In this document: positions 11,477 through 23,344 of the stretch, piece after piece
Layout of the letters: every line of letters starts with the position of its first letter
Numbering within the stretch: position 1 is the stretch's first letter
Origin: Macrothele yani
Lineage: Eukaryota > Arthropoda > Arachnida > Araneae > Macrothelidae
Assembly (NCBI GenBank): GCA_039090855.1
Contig: CM077011.1
Span: 21,391,001-21,455,000 of the forward strand
DNA length: 64,000 nucleotides
Direction of reading: 5' to 3'
Position numbers and translations under genes: made by a program
The notes under the pieces: model-generated
Seen by the model: only the letters and a program-made list of their open reading frames with translations
The model's database searches: none
Told to the model about the DNA's origin: nothing

Positions 11477-13310
11477 GAGAATGCACCAGACTGTGGCGCA
11501 TTCTCGCTGTTGATGCACCTATGAATGCACCAGACTGGATAGCCTGCACCATGCTGGGTGGGGTACACGCTATCGACTCAATTTCGGGAACCCATCAAAA
11601 TATAAGTGTTATGATCGGTAAGCCCTTCGAATTGGATGGAAGAATACGAGACGCCGGTACTACTGGATGGCTTGTCCAATGCAGGGTGGGGTACACGCTA
11701 TCGACTCAATTTCGGGAACCTATCAAAATATAAGTGTTATGACCGGTAAGCCCTTCGAATTGGATGGAAGGAGACGAGTCGCCAGTACTACTGGATGGCT
11801 TGTCCAATGCAGGGTGTGGTACACGCTATCCACTCAATTTCGGGAACCCATCAAGATATAAGCGTTATGATCGGTAAGCCCGTCGAATTGAATGGAAGAA
11901 GACGAGACTCCGGTACTACTGGATGGCTTGTCCAATGCAGGGTGGGTACACGCTATCGACTCAATTTCGGGAACCCATAAAAATATAAGTTTTATGATCG
12001 GTAAGCCCTTTGAATTGGATGGAAGAAGACGAGACGCCGGTACTACTGGATGGCTTGTACATTGCAGGGTGGGTACGTCCTATCGACTCAATTTCGGGGA
12101 CCCATAAAAATATAAGTGTTATGATCGGTAAGCCCTTCGAATTGAATGGAAGAAGACGAGACGCCGGTACTACTGGATGGCTTGTCCAATGCAGAATGGG
12201 TACACGTTATGGACTCAATTTCGGGAACCCATAAAAATATAAGTGTTATGATCGGTAAACCCTTCGAATTGGATGGAAGAAGACGAGACGCCGGTACTAC
12301 TGGATGGCTTGTCCAATACAGGGTGGGGTACACGCTATCGACTCAATTTCGGGAACCCATAAAAATATAAGTGTTATGATCGGTAAACCCTTCTAATTGG
12401 ATGGAAGAAGACGAGACGCCGGTACCACTGGATGGCTTGTCCAATGCAGGGTGGGGTACACGTTATCGACTCAATTTCGGGAACCCATCATAATATAAGT
12501 GTTATGATCGGTAAGCCCTTCGAATTGAATGGAAGAAAACGAGACTCCGGTACTACTGGATGGCTTGTCCAAATGACAGAGTGGGGTACACGATATGGAC
12601 TCAATTTCGGGAACCCATAAAAATATAAGTGTTATGATCGGTAAACCCTTCGAATTGGATGGAAGAAGACGAGACGCCGGTTTTACTGGATGGCTTGTCC
12701 AATGCAGGGTGGGGTACACGCTATCGACTCAATTTCGGGAACCCATAAAAATATAAGTGTTATGATCGGTAAGCCCTTCTAATTGGATGGAAGAAGACGA
12801 GACGCCGGTACCACTGGATGGCTTGTCTAATGCAGGGTGGGGTACACGCTATCGACTCAATTTCGGGGACCCATAAAAATATAAGTGTTATGATCAGTAA
12901 GCCCCTGAAACTGGATGAGAAAAGATGAGACAACGCTACCACTGGATGGCCTGTCCAAGGCAGGGTGGGGTACACGATATGGACTCAATTTCGGGGACCC
13001 ATAAAAATATAAGTGTTATGATCGGTAAACCCTTCGAATTGGATGGAAGAAGACGAGACTCCGTTACTACTGGATGGCTTGTCCAATGCAGGGTGGGGTA
13101 CACGCTATCGACTCAATTTCGGGGACCCATAAAAATATAAGTGTTATGATCGGTAAGCCCCTGAAACTGGATGAGAGAAGATGAGACACCGCTACCACTG
13201 GATGGCCTGTCCAAGACAGGGTGGGGTACACGATATGGACTCAATTTCGGGAACCCATCAAAATATAAGCGTTATATTCGGTAAGCGCCTCGCAATGGAT
13301 GGGAGGCGAT
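11477..13310. repeat. Satellite array, 127-128 bp unit, 14 copies
   Basis: The landmark TATCGACTCAATTTCGGG (or TATGGACTC variant) occurs at 11571, 11699, 11827, 11954, 12081, 12208, 12336, 12464, 12594, 12722, 12850, 12978, 13106 and 13234. That is a spacing of 127-130 bp. Other constant words are TGGATGGCTTGTCCAA and AAATATAAGTGTTATGATCG. The last units diverge (GAAACTGGATGAGA). The array starts by a small duplication of GAATGCACCAGACTG at about 11479 and 11523. Open frames across it shift from unit to unit and are artefacts. Confidence 0.95.
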
Positions 13311-13319
13311 GAGAAATTG

Positions 13320-14176
13320 CAAATTCCTGGAGCATAAATACGAGGTATATATTTCAGCACATAATGTCGTACAAAGAATTATTTTAAAATTTTCAAGGCA
13401 TACTGGACTTCCCTACGCAACTCCCCTTTTATGAGTTAACCTTCTGCTGCTGTTTTGTGAACTCCATTTTTTTCGATCAGAAAATATGACACCCATGTAT
13501 TCATGACAATTGGGGTTTACACGTGCATGCAAAAATCGTTCTCTTTCGCAGTAAATACAATAATCTGAGCTAAAAAAAATACTAAGAAATGAGATTTTCT
13601 GTTGCAATGCTCCCAAATATTAAAATCCTAATATAAAAGAAACCAAGAATAATAGTAAAGTTGCAGAATAAAACTAACATTTTGTAAAAAAATCCGATTA
13701 TATGCAATAAGTTGTCTTCGTATAATTTTTCGTAAGACATAGGAAAGCTGTCAAAAACATAAATGTTTTCCCGTATAGTTTATTTTATTCCTTTCTAATA
13801 AAAGAATTATTTACCTTAAGCAGAAAAATGTTGTTAATGCTTTATCCTGGTCTGTTTTAATGACTACTTGTCTTCTTTATGTCATTTTATAACTGGATCA
13901 TAACCTTTTTCGGGAAGATCTCAGCGGAATCGTAAGATCCTTTCTTACAAACAAAATTTGCCTTTCACATCATTTGGAGCTTTGGATTGCATTTCCTGAG
14001 AAAAACGTAAAGTAAACCGCGTGTTTGCCATTTTGATATGCTGCTGTACATCGGGCCCATGAAACGAACTAATATCCTTTAAAACAAAATTTATGAACTT
14101 GTAAAATCACTTCGTGGCCCGCAAAGGTGTAACCATTAATTAAAGTTTTCAATCGTGTTTACGTTGACTTTCTATG
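13320..14176. other. Unannotated AT-rich stretch
   Basis: No recognised gene or repeat. Confidence 0.4.
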
Positions 14177-14178
14177 TA

Positions 14179-15583
14179 CACTGCTGGCCACCCAAAATGC
14201 AACACCAAGAAGGACACGAGATAGCAAAGCAATATTTGCTGGCCACATAACAACAAATCGAAAATGAAACGATTGAGCTTACAGGCCCGTGCGACCTGCG
14301 GAACACGCAGTAATCAATAGTTCGTGTGGCCCCCATGGCTGGCAATAACGGCCGCTAGACGCCGCGGCATCGAATGAAAAAGGCTTTGGATGTGGACTTG
14401 GGGTATGTCGGTCCAGGCTGCTTTCACTCATTGCCATAGTTCAGCAGACTTAGCCGCGGATGGTGCTTTGCCGGGCCACTCGGTTGCACATCAGCGACCA
14501 GACGTGTTCGATGGGCTACATATCGGGAGAACAGGCGAGCCACGGCAGTAGTGACACCTGGTGGGCAGTGAAGAATTGTTGCACGATGCGTGCCACGTGT
14601 GGGTGCGCATTGTCCTGTTAAAACGTGGCCGCTGGTAAGTCCTGCAGGTAAGAGAGGACTACAGGCTCCAAAACGTCGGAGATGTAGCGGTGGCTGTTGA
14701 GTGTACCGGCGATGCGTACCAGAGGGGTGCGTGTGTCATATCCAATTGCGCCCCAAACCATAACGCCAGGCAAAGGATCGGTATAGCAATGTATAATGCA
14801 GGCGTCATACAGTCTCTCGCCGCGGTGCAGCCACACACATGTCCGACAATCGTGGTATTGCAGGAAGAAGCGGGATTTGTCGGAGATTACAATGTTGTGC
14901 CCTTCCATAGTCCAGGTGCGGCGTTCAACGGCCCACTGCCGCCCCACTCGCCGGTCGTGTAACGTCAATGGTAATCGCAATAGGCGCCGTGCGACAAGTC
15001 CCCGCTCCTGCAGACGACGTTGAACGGTACGTGCCGACAAATGTTGTTGTGTAACACACCCTAATTCCTGCGCTAACGTACGTGATGTGGCGGTGTCAGC
15101 CGTCAATGCCCGCCGTACAATATGCCGGACCTAGCGTTCGGCGGTGTGCCGCGGCTGCGGCAATCGCTCACGGCGGCCCGTCCGTCCCTCCTGCACCCGC
15201 CGAATCCATACTCGCCTCACTGTGGCTGGATGTCGTCCCACGCGGAAGTCGATGTCTCGGTACGATAAACTGCTGTCGCGATAAGCCACTATTTGTCCTC
15301 TGTCGAACTCCGAAACGTGCTGGAATGACTGCCGTATTCTGCGACGAGGCATCGAAAAGCTTCCCATGCACATGTCCGGCAGCACAACACACTTCCACTA
15401 CTTACACCTCGCCTTCTGTGCACCGTTCTTATAGTGCTTCTCGGTGGCGTGCCGGGAGCACATGATTTGCATATTCCCTGCAATGCTCACCGTTTGCATG
15501 TCCTCTCACGGGCTACGCATGCTACGAATTTCAGGCCAATCGGATGCTTCCTTCTTGGTGTTGCATTTTGGGGGCCAGCAATG
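14179..15583 (-). mobile_element. Tc1-like element, family B, with intact TIRs
   Basis: Terminal inverted repeats start TGCTGGCC at the right end and CACTGCTGGCC at the left. Both continue into CAAAATGCAACACCAAGAAG, about 36 bp in all. TA target copies sit at 14177-14178 and 15584-15585. Confidence 0.9.
14314..15352 (-). pseudogene. Tc1-like transposase, family B
   Basis: Starts at 15352 (MPRRRIRQSFQHVSEFDRG), reads helix-turn-helix sequence (ATVRRVWIRRVQEG), then a stop at 15131. It continues in the same frame as the DDE domain. Asp 1 is in VISDKSRFFL, where the residue after Asp is Lys rather than the usual Glu. A stop at 14618 replaces the first Gln of QQDNAHPH, and another follows SPDM in the last motif (SPDM*PIEHVW). 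Further stops and at least one frame change follow before the end near 14314 (GGHTNY). Only nonsense changes and small indels separate it from a normal protein, but it is inactive. Confidence 0.87.
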
Positions 15584-15970
15584 TATGTCTCTGGCCGTCT
15601 TAACACGATCTTATTGGATTCAAACAATACAATTGACAGTTTGAAAAATTTTAATGTGATGAAGGTTAATATTAATATATACAGTAAACATTAGATCTTT
15701 CAAGTCCGCAAGGGACCCATCTTCAGATGTTTGTAGCAAATTGGAACTGAGTGTACTCAGTTGCAATTTAACTCATACTCAGTTGCAATTTAACTCATAC
15801 TCAGTTCCAATTTGCTACTAACATCTGAAGATGGGTGCGTTGCGGACTTCAAAGGTCTAATGTTTACTGTATTTATTAATATTAACCTTCATCACATTAC
15901 AATTTTTCAAACTGTCAATTGTATTGCTTGAATCCAATAGAATCGTGTTAAGACGGTCAGAGATCTACAT
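15584..15970. repeat. Long inverted repeat 1, about 168-bp arms
   Basis: Arms at about 15584-15752 and 15799-15970 are reverse complements at roughly 90% identity or better over their whole length, including GTCTTAACACGAT and GGTTAATATTAAT. The 46-bp centre holds a tandem ACTCATACTCAGTTGCAATTT motif. It begins right at the TA next to the family B transposon. A transcript through it would fold into a hairpin of about 165 bp. Confidence 0.92.
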
Positions 15971-16066
15971 AGAAAGGTGTAACAAATTTCAGATAATCAT
16001 GATAGTTTTAATATAAATAATATCAATACACAACTTGTGTTCATTGACAGAACAGATCATGATGTT

Positions 16067-17117
16067 TTATAGACATTCGATATGGGCACCATTTGTCTCC
16101 CGAAGAATGTCTAAACGGAATTGGAATTCCAACCAAGTTTGTTCAAGAATATCCGTATTAACATTCTGCAGTGCGTGTGTAATCCTCCTGTTTAGGTCAG
16201 GAATATCTGCAACAGGGCTGCTGTAAACCTCATTCTTGATTAATCCCCATTAAAAAAAATAAAAAAGTGTTAAGTCCCGCTAACGTGGGGGCCACACGAT
16301 GGGACCACCACGCCCAATCCATTGAATGAGAAATTTGGTATCCAGAGACCTCCTCATAACCAAACCCCCATGAGGTGGCGCCCCATCTTGTTGGAAAATG
16401 ACCGGAGTTGCAAGTTCATCCAACTAGGGACCTGCTCAATAATGTCCAGGTAATCATTAGCTCTCGCTGTCGCTTCCTGAAACAAAAATGTTCCAATAAT
16501 ACGATTGACCATTGTGCCAAACCAAACATTCCCTCTTGGGCAAGCATCTACATGTTTTTAATGCGGGTTTTCAGTTCCTCAAATTCTCACGTTCTGTTTA
16601 TTAACCTTTCTAGAAACATGGGAAGTACACTCATCCGAGAAACAGGTTGCCTCTGGAAAGATTCAGCATTTGCAATGTTCTCCAACATCTCTTCAGCAAA
16701 CTGCTGACGTTTCGTATGATCATCTAGGGTTATGTAATGGGTTGTCTGCAGTTTATACGGGGGAATTTCCAATATCTGTCGTAACACTCTCTGCATTAGA
16801 GACATGGGAATATCCAGCTGTCGTGCTGCTTGTCTGATCGACTTTCGAAGGCTACGAGTGAATGTTTGTCTCACAACCTCCTGCCTTTCTGAAACCAGCT
16901 ATGGTCATCTAGGGCTTTTCTTTGTATGGATGCTACCAGTTTCCTTGAACGACTTGCACCACTTTCTGATGCTGTTACGTGTGGGCGGTTTGCTCACATA
17001 TTTTGTTGTTAAATTTCGCTGAACGTACGTTTCGGATCGAGTTTCAATAAACCAATCCACAATCTGTGCTTTTCTTGCAGGATTAATGGGGTACACTTCT
17101 AAAAAACTTGAGGCCAT
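16067..17117 (-). pseudogene. mariner-group (DD41D-like) transposase
   Basis: The minus-strand start at 17117 gives MASSFLEVYPINPARKAQIV, then PPTRNSIRKWCKSFKETGSI, the N-terminal helix-turn-helix of a mariner-group family common in arthropods. After frame changes the central part is open at 16587-16874 (MRQTFTRSLRKSIRQAARQL). Asp 1 is recognisable as FSDECTSHVSRKVN. Asp 2 is in VIFQQDGAPPH near 16390. WIGRGGPIVWPPR follows, and then the last motif reads TLFYFF*WG instead of a form ending in LDFFLWG. The third Asp is therefore Tyr and a stop follows. The Asp2-to-Asp3 gap is about 41 residues. It is inactive; clear TIRs were not found. Confidence 0.78.
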
Positions 17118-17636
17118 TCATGTAACAGTTTTGTACCAAACAGGAAATTTTCACTGTACAGCATGAGTTCCTTTCTTTGAAGTGTTAAATCTACGAGCGT
17201 TCCACGCTTTCATTATCAGCAAATAACTGTATTTCACGTTGGACATGTGGCTGTGATGTACCTCGTCGAGAACTCTTGTATCTTTAGACGCATCGTACGT
17301 TGCCGTACACTTAATGAATCAACCCGGGCATGAGGGAGACGAGAGAATGGCTACAGATCCTACAGGGATCACCACCAGTCCTGACTCAACAATTAGATTG
17401 TTGGGTTTATAACCACTGAGAAGATTTATACTCTACCAATTATATCTGTACAGGCGTTTAAGCATCGGATGAGAAACCAAGTGATATTAGGTGCAACCTA
17501 GGGACTCACGATAGGAAAGGTGGTAGACAGAAAAAAGTCAGAATGACTAGCTACTAGTACGCCGCGGTGCTTTCGCCTGTGACGACGTAGAACGTTAACG
17601 TGCATACACACAACAGAAAGATGGTTGTGGGAAGGA

Positions 17637-17765
17637 ACAGACGCCCTTATTTTTAACTGAGGGACCAGTACCCAGAGCCAAACGGCTTAACATGTCCATC
17701 CGACGCACAACGAATTTGTGGTTCAACCAAACTTAAACCAACTGGGATCAAACCCTACGACGAAA
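17637..17765 (-). mobile_element. SINE-B copy 1, partial
   Basis: The minus strand reads GGTTTGATCCCAG, then GTGCGTCGGATGGACA, TGTTAAGCCG and GGGTACTGG. These match the bodies at 30535, 31215 and 55674 (CACGTTAAGCCGTCGGACC, CCCGGGTACTGG). The tRNA head and 3' tail are missing or too diverged. Confidence 0.7.
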
Positions 17766-17865
17766 TCATTCGCGACACCTTTGGACGCATCGTTTTTTAC
17801 GCTTTCCAACCGTAGGTTGAATAAGCGTATATGCTCCAGCTTTGTCCGTCCGTTTGTCCGCACAA

Positions 17866-18460
17866 TAACTCACGTGAAAATGGTTTGATTTCGATGAAAT
17901 TTTAGTATGTGGTAGGGGACCACCTGGAGACGAACCCTGTTGAAAATGGGCGAAATGGGGTCAAAGGTCAGGACACTGGAGCGGGATCCATTCCATTGAC
18001 CTTTATGCGTCATAACATGCGTAAATATGGTTCGATTTCGATGAAATTTTAGTACGTTGTAGGGAACCACCTGGGCACAAACGGTTCTATTGAAAATAGG
18101 CGAATCGGGGTCAAAGGTCAGGCAGGGCATAAGAGCCAGATATATTCCACAGCCGTTATGCGTCATAACTTGCGTAAAACTGCTTCTATTTCAACAAAAC
18201 TTTATCATGTTGTTCCGGATGTATAGTGAACCGGTTCTGTTGAATATCACCGAAATGGGGTCAAAGGTCATTTCACAAAAGCAAGGATTTATTCACATTG
18301 CCATTGTGCATCATAACTTCCGTAAAACTGCTTGGATTGCGACAAAACTTTATCATGTTATTCTTGAGGTATGGGTAAACGGTTCTGTTGAATATCAACG
18401 AAATGGTGTCAAAGTTCATTGCACAAAAGCGAGATTTATTCCACAGTCATTATCCACATA
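17866..18460. repeat. Tandem array, 150-bp unit, 4 copies, with DR1-like motif
   Basis: Successive units each contain CATAAC-T-CGTAAAA, TTTCGATGAAATTTTAGTA (units 1-2) or its variant, and GGTTCTGTTGAA. GGGGTCAAAGGTCA occurs at 17957-17970, 18107-18120 and 18257-18270, exactly 150 bp apart. A degenerate form, GGTGTCAAAGTTCA, is at 18405. The motif matches the DR1 half-site arrangement bound by RXR/USP and HNF4-type nuclear receptors. Whether it functions here is not shown. Confidence 0.88.
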
Positions 18461-18770
18461 ACTTGAGTAATAATTTCTGGTATGTTGGAAAGCGTATCAT
18501 AATCAATGCATTGCATGATTTTACTAACTTGTTTCAAGTTATAATTACTTACGACATTCCGCATTTAGGAATGACATTCATGCAAGACCTGGCACACACA
18601 GTTATATTTTGACACTGCTCACGTCACGTTTCTTCATAAGATTGTCACGGTACAGATCCTAAATGACTTGGGTGCCCCAAAATACACCCACCAAGAGTAA
18701 GGAGATATGACTGAGGGATAAAGACGAGAAAGACGAATATCAGTATGTAGGAATCGTTAATGCCAGGAAT

Positions 18771-19754
18771 TTACATTATAACATTTTCAATGTGTCTGAC
18801 TTCAACTGAAATGCGTAAATGTAGTAAAAAGCTTGAGAGCACACGGAAATGTAGTACAAAGCTGGAGAGCACACGGAAATGTAGTACAAAGCTGGAGAGC
18901 ACATGGAACCCAAGGTAATTGATAATGGCGCCGATTTCTGGTTCAATAGCTGTTCTCAGCTCCTTCAAAACTCGTGGATTGGACCGGTACACCTGATCTT
19001 CAAGGTAACCCCATAAAAATAGTTGAACGGATTGAGGTCGGGAAAATAGTTTGCAATAATCCAATGCAATGACACATTCTCTGAAATGTGCGTGGAGCAG
19101 TGCAACTACCGGTGCTGTACGATAGTGGCATACACTGTCTTGCATGAAAAGGTGACCTTGCAAGTCACCACAAGTGAAACCCAGTAGACATGGAATGAAA
19201 GCAGTTTACAATACTACACGATACCTTGCGAATGTTACTGTTTCATTGATGAAGATGGACCGAAGATTCCATATCGTAACAAGATATACCACTCAGTCAC
19301 TGAAAGGTTGCAGCAATAGAAAGATGTGGGTTTGTGGACCCCCTAAACCCCGATTCTGTTTGTTGTCAAAACCGTCGAGGTGGAAGTGAACCTTACCAGA
19401 AAACCAAATGAGCCTTGTGTCGATGTTGTTGTTTTTTTGTCTCAAATCTGTTGGGCATTGTTTCGGCAAATGCCAGCCTTTTCACCTGTATTCCTCGCTG
19501 TTAGAAGCTGTTGTGTCTGGATCTTGTACGGGAACAGATGTAAATCTGCTGTGAAAGTGCGAAGAACACCACTGCTGCATGTCAGCTTCAACTATTTCGC
19601 AGCCTTTCTGATAGACTTTTAGCGGCTTGTGGTAGAATGTTTCACGCACCTTTCGAATGTTGGTTTCCGTCCTTAATATGGTAGGCTTGCAAAATCGGGT
19701 CCGTTGGTCCAACACCGACACCTTTGTGTGAAATTTGGTGACGATGTCACTCAT
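18771..19754 (-). pseudogene. mariner-group transposase remnant
   Basis: Recognised from LVWFSGKVHFHLDGFDNKQN (near the first catalytic Asp, itself lost), LFMQDSVCHYRTAPVVALLH (second Asp kept) and LFLWGYLEDQVYRSNP (the sequence that follows the third Asp in relatives; that Asp is gone). The C-terminal part has an internal 30-bp tandem triplication (about 18821-18910, HFRVLSSFVL repeated). Several frame changes are needed to read through. The N-terminal part (19482-19754) is weakly supported. No clear TIRs were seen. Confidence 0.62.
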
Positions 19755-20037
19755 AGTATGGGTCTGCCTGGTTCAGCTTTGACGCTGAACTTCTTCTGGA
19801 ATGACCTCTTCATCTTTTTCGGACACCCCAATGATCGATAATACATTTCCACGATGAATGTACGCTGCCCTGTGGTATACGTTTTCATTTTCTTGACTTC
19901 CGCAAAGAAACAAACACTGGTGTATTACAAATTCTCTTTATCTCTGAGTACAATGTACAAATTTCTTTACATTCTTTGCAGTCCTTGAGGTGTTATCTCT
20001 GTTTACACTTGGTAGGTATATTTTGGGACACCTGACA

Positions 20038-21260
20038 TACTGAAGAGCAATTGAATAAGAGATACCTGTCTAGTAACGTGTAGTACCACTTTTCGCCTTG
20101 ATGACGGCGGGGATTCGTCTCGGCATGGAATCGACAAGACACCGGAAGCGTTGGGAAGCCATACGGATCCACGACCCCTAAACAAGCTCTCACTGTTCAC
20201 GAAGATTTGATGGAGGGGGTCAGAGCCTCGAACATCTCTCTCGATGGCATCTCAGATGTGCTCGATCCGATTGAGGTCAGGTGACCTAGCTGGCCAAGGA
20301 AGTGAGGTCACGTCCGTGGAGTGTTCATCCGACCATTCGGATACAATTCGGGAGCGATGGCACGGTATGGTCTTGTTGCAGGATGAAGTGCCCAGTGGGA
20401 TGTTGAAGACGCACAAACGGGAGCAAATGGTCGTCCAGGATATTCCGGTAACGTTGACCTGTGAGGGACGATGCCATACGTAAAAGGGGTTCCCCATTTC
20501 AGTCCACGTAAACAGTCCCCAGACGATAATGCCACCCCCACTAGCTTGAAGAGTACCTTGCTGGCAAGAAATATCCATCGCTTCATGTGGTTTGCGCCGT
20601 ACTCGTATCCCGCCATCCGCATGTACCTACGTGAATCTCGACTCATCAGTCCAAGCAACATTTTCCCACATGTCTAGGGTCCAGTAGCGATGTTCCCGCG
20701 CCCATGCTAATCTTTGCACCCTGTGATGTATGGTCAGCAGCGGTACCCTCGTGTGACGATTGATTCTGTACCCTATAGCGTGGAGATGGTTCTGGATGGT
20801 GTGGCTGCTTAGACGTTTTTTGTGCACCAGATTTAAATTGCCGAGTGATTTGTTCCGCTGTGGCCCGTCTATCCGCTGTTGCAATGCGAGCTAGCGGACG
20901 ATGACCCCGCTCATCCATACGCTGTTGTCCACGGCAGTTGGCACTTGCAGGGATAGTTTTACCGTATTCGATGTACTCACGGTGCATCCGTGACACAGTG
21001 GCTCGTGAAAATCCCCAGCGCCTGCACGACTTCCGAAATGGAATGACTCATTCGTCGGGTTCCGACAATTTGCCCACGATCAAATGCGCTTAGATCCTTC
21101 GTCTTATCCATACTGCGTCCGACTCTTACTGATTCCTGTCGCATCCCTCCTTATATTGTCGGATCGCTGCATACGTCATGTCGTTTCCGTTTACAAGGCC
21201 GCCCACAGCGCCACATTTGCATAGCGCCAGCTGTATCTAATTCAATTGCTCTTCAGTGTA
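20038..21260 (-). mobile_element. Tc1-A element, copy 2
   Basis: Ends carry ACTGAAGAGCAATTGAAT on the left and its complement at 21241-21258, with TA at both ends. It is homologous to copies 1 and 3 throughout. Confidence 0.9.
20070..21111 (-). pseudogene. Tc1-A transposase copy 2, frameshifted
   Basis: Starts at 21111 (MDKTKDLSAFDRGQ) and ends at the TAG at 20070-20072. An extra G after QALG breaks the frame in the DNA-binding region. More frame changes occur near 20830 and 20650. The catalytic motif WTDESRF is intact. QQDNAPCH has become QQDH plus a shifted frame. The last motif, SPDLNRIEHIWD, is intact and shows the Trp codons that are stops in copy 1. The gene is inactive, but it is useful for reconstructing the family's history. 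Confidence 0.87.
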
Positions 21261-21261
21261 T

Positions 21262-22955
21262 TCACTACTGTTACCGTTCTTATTGATTGATGTAATAATT
21301 CCTTTTGTATTCTAAGAGGAAATATTTCTTTCTCCATGTGCCTCTACATGTTTGTATAATTAGTTCTCTGCGGTAATATTTAATGAATTCCTCAGCATTT
21401 CCATTATTTCTTGATTACCTTTGACTTGTTTCACAGTTTCAGGTACTTAACTTAATAAAGCCTTTTTAATTGTGTCCGGACAGTTTTACATTTTTTCGTT
21501 AGCATGATATCTTTCGTTTCCGCCGGAAGCGATGCATGATAGTCTGCAATTCCTAGGCATATCGACAGACATTTTCTGCATTAAATTCTGATATTGTCCC
21601 CATTGTTATTAAATGGAAAATATTATAGACAATGCTTGAAAGCAATCGTTTAATCGTGCTTCACGTCGCTAATCCATCTCAACGTTTATTAGAATATCTT
21701 TATTGCTATACATAAAACTTTCCGTTTACAGCAGTGGTATTTAAATATGCGATTCAACGCTGAATTTTCATTATGTGTTCCTGATGATTTAAGTGCTTGT
21801 CATGAACACATGGAAAGCGAAACAGAAAGAGGTTGCGCGAAAGGAAATTACTTCCAAATAAAATGAATCCGGAAGGCTTCGCAAATAAAAGGAAGTATAT
21901 TTATATTAGCTCGGAAAACAATTTATAAACCAAATAATTTTGACACAATAAACCACAGAATACAATAACGGAGCTTCTGTATGAAAGTCATCATTTTAAA
22001 TGCTCCGCGCGAGAGCGTGTGTTGTGTTCGACTGTGTGTGTGTACGTTCGCACCGCTCAATCTCTCTCGACACATTCTGTTTGGTTAGCGCTGAGGAATT
22101 GGAATTATCTGCAAAATGCGCATATTACCGCTTCAATCGTTCCTGGCGTCCATCCTCCATTAAATAAGGAAATCGCCGTGCCGCAGCGGTGGTTCTGGGG
22201 GAAAATGTTGCTAGGGGATAGACGCGTCATTACGTCTCGCCCTGGCCAAAGCAATAAGGAGATGCAGAAAACGCCAACAAGACAAAATTGGTTTCTCCTG
22301 TAATTACGACCTCCGAAATTACTGCTGTTCCACCGGAAGCAGGTATTTTGGGAAGGATGGTGGGAGGAGATGCAAAAATTAACTCACGGGGGTGGGGGCA
22401 AAACGCCGCCTAATAAGCTATCAGGCCTTAACATGTGTAATCGGCTGTCATTATTTGTCGTCCTCGAAATGACACGATTTTAGTTTTAGAATTCAGAGCT
22501 TCTTTAAATAGTGGGGCTTAATGCTTTGGTAATTATTCCACTATAAAACTTGGAAAAGAAGAGTTTCACCACGAAACATCGCATCCATTTCTGATGAACA
22601 TGTTCGCTCAACCTGTTCCCAGAACTGCAATCCTTAAGTGTAATTGAAAATATTTTGTACTTAAATAATTGGTTATTTCGTGATATATTTTCAATAAAAT
22701 TTGAGCAATGAGTTTGGATGTAGCAGCGCGCCACTCACTTAAATGAGCAACATGCCGTTATTGCCAAAAGAGAATGCAGTTTGTTATTAATTTCTGTTTT
22801 GCGTAGGACAAACAAAATGAATGAATAGAAGACGTTTATGCTGTGGAATAGAATCATTTCTCTTTTTTTAACAGCATAGCACCACAGAAAAAATACTCGT
22901 ACCAGTGCTGATTTCGGGCTAAATTTTAAAATCCCAAATCTTTGCACACATCCCT
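21262..22955. other. Unannotated stretch
   Basis: AT-rich, no gene assigned. A short CpG-richer segment (22005-22300) holds a 94-residue frame with no known motif. Confidence 0.4.
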
Positions 22956-22956
22956 A

Positions 22957-23191
22957 ATTTTTTTTTTTTTTTTTTTTTTTTTTTGATTGAAGGTTTAACA
23001 ACCACCGTAAGCAACTCAATGGATTATAAACAGTCGCCCGTCTCTAATTTAGGGTCACTGGTTCCAGGGAAAGGAGAGAGCCAGTGCCGTAAAGCAAACA
23101 CGACATCCATTCCTCACGGGATTCGAACCCGGACGCTTCTAGGACCAACGGTCATAAGCTGGCGCTTAGACAACTGCGCCACTTGGGCGGC
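22957..23191 (-). mobile_element. SINE-A copy 2
   Basis: The minus strand carries a head with AAGTGGCGCAGTTGTCTAAG, a B box (GGGTTCGAATCCC), the shared body, and a 26-nt A tail (T-run at 22959-22984). It is the cleanest full-length copy in the window. Confidence 0.9.
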
Positions 23192-23266
23192 ACAACACGC
23201 ATTCACTTAAAATAAATTTCAGGTGAAACCTTGATGATACACACCATAAGTTTTTTTTTTTTTTTG

Positions 23267-23330
23267 GATGTTACAAATGTAGCAGAACGCCATGCTGCTT
23301 ATTTAAGCGGGAGGCGTCGTGCTACATCCA
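23267..23330. repeat. Small hairpin, GGATGT...ACATCC
   Basis: Arms pair around GTAGCAGAACGCC and GGCGTCGTGCTAC with few mismatches. It follows a poly-T run. The role is unknown. Confidence 0.45.
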
Positions 23331-23344
23331 AATGATTTAATAGT

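Noticed and set aside
11413..13140. Chain of overlapping 60-106-residue open frames on both strands
   Set aside because: All are read-outs of the 128-bp satellite in changing frames.
15710..15735. Hammerhead-like core in the long inverted repeat (CATCTGAAGATGG)
   Set aside because: Lacks the CTGATGA core and GAAA in the right order.
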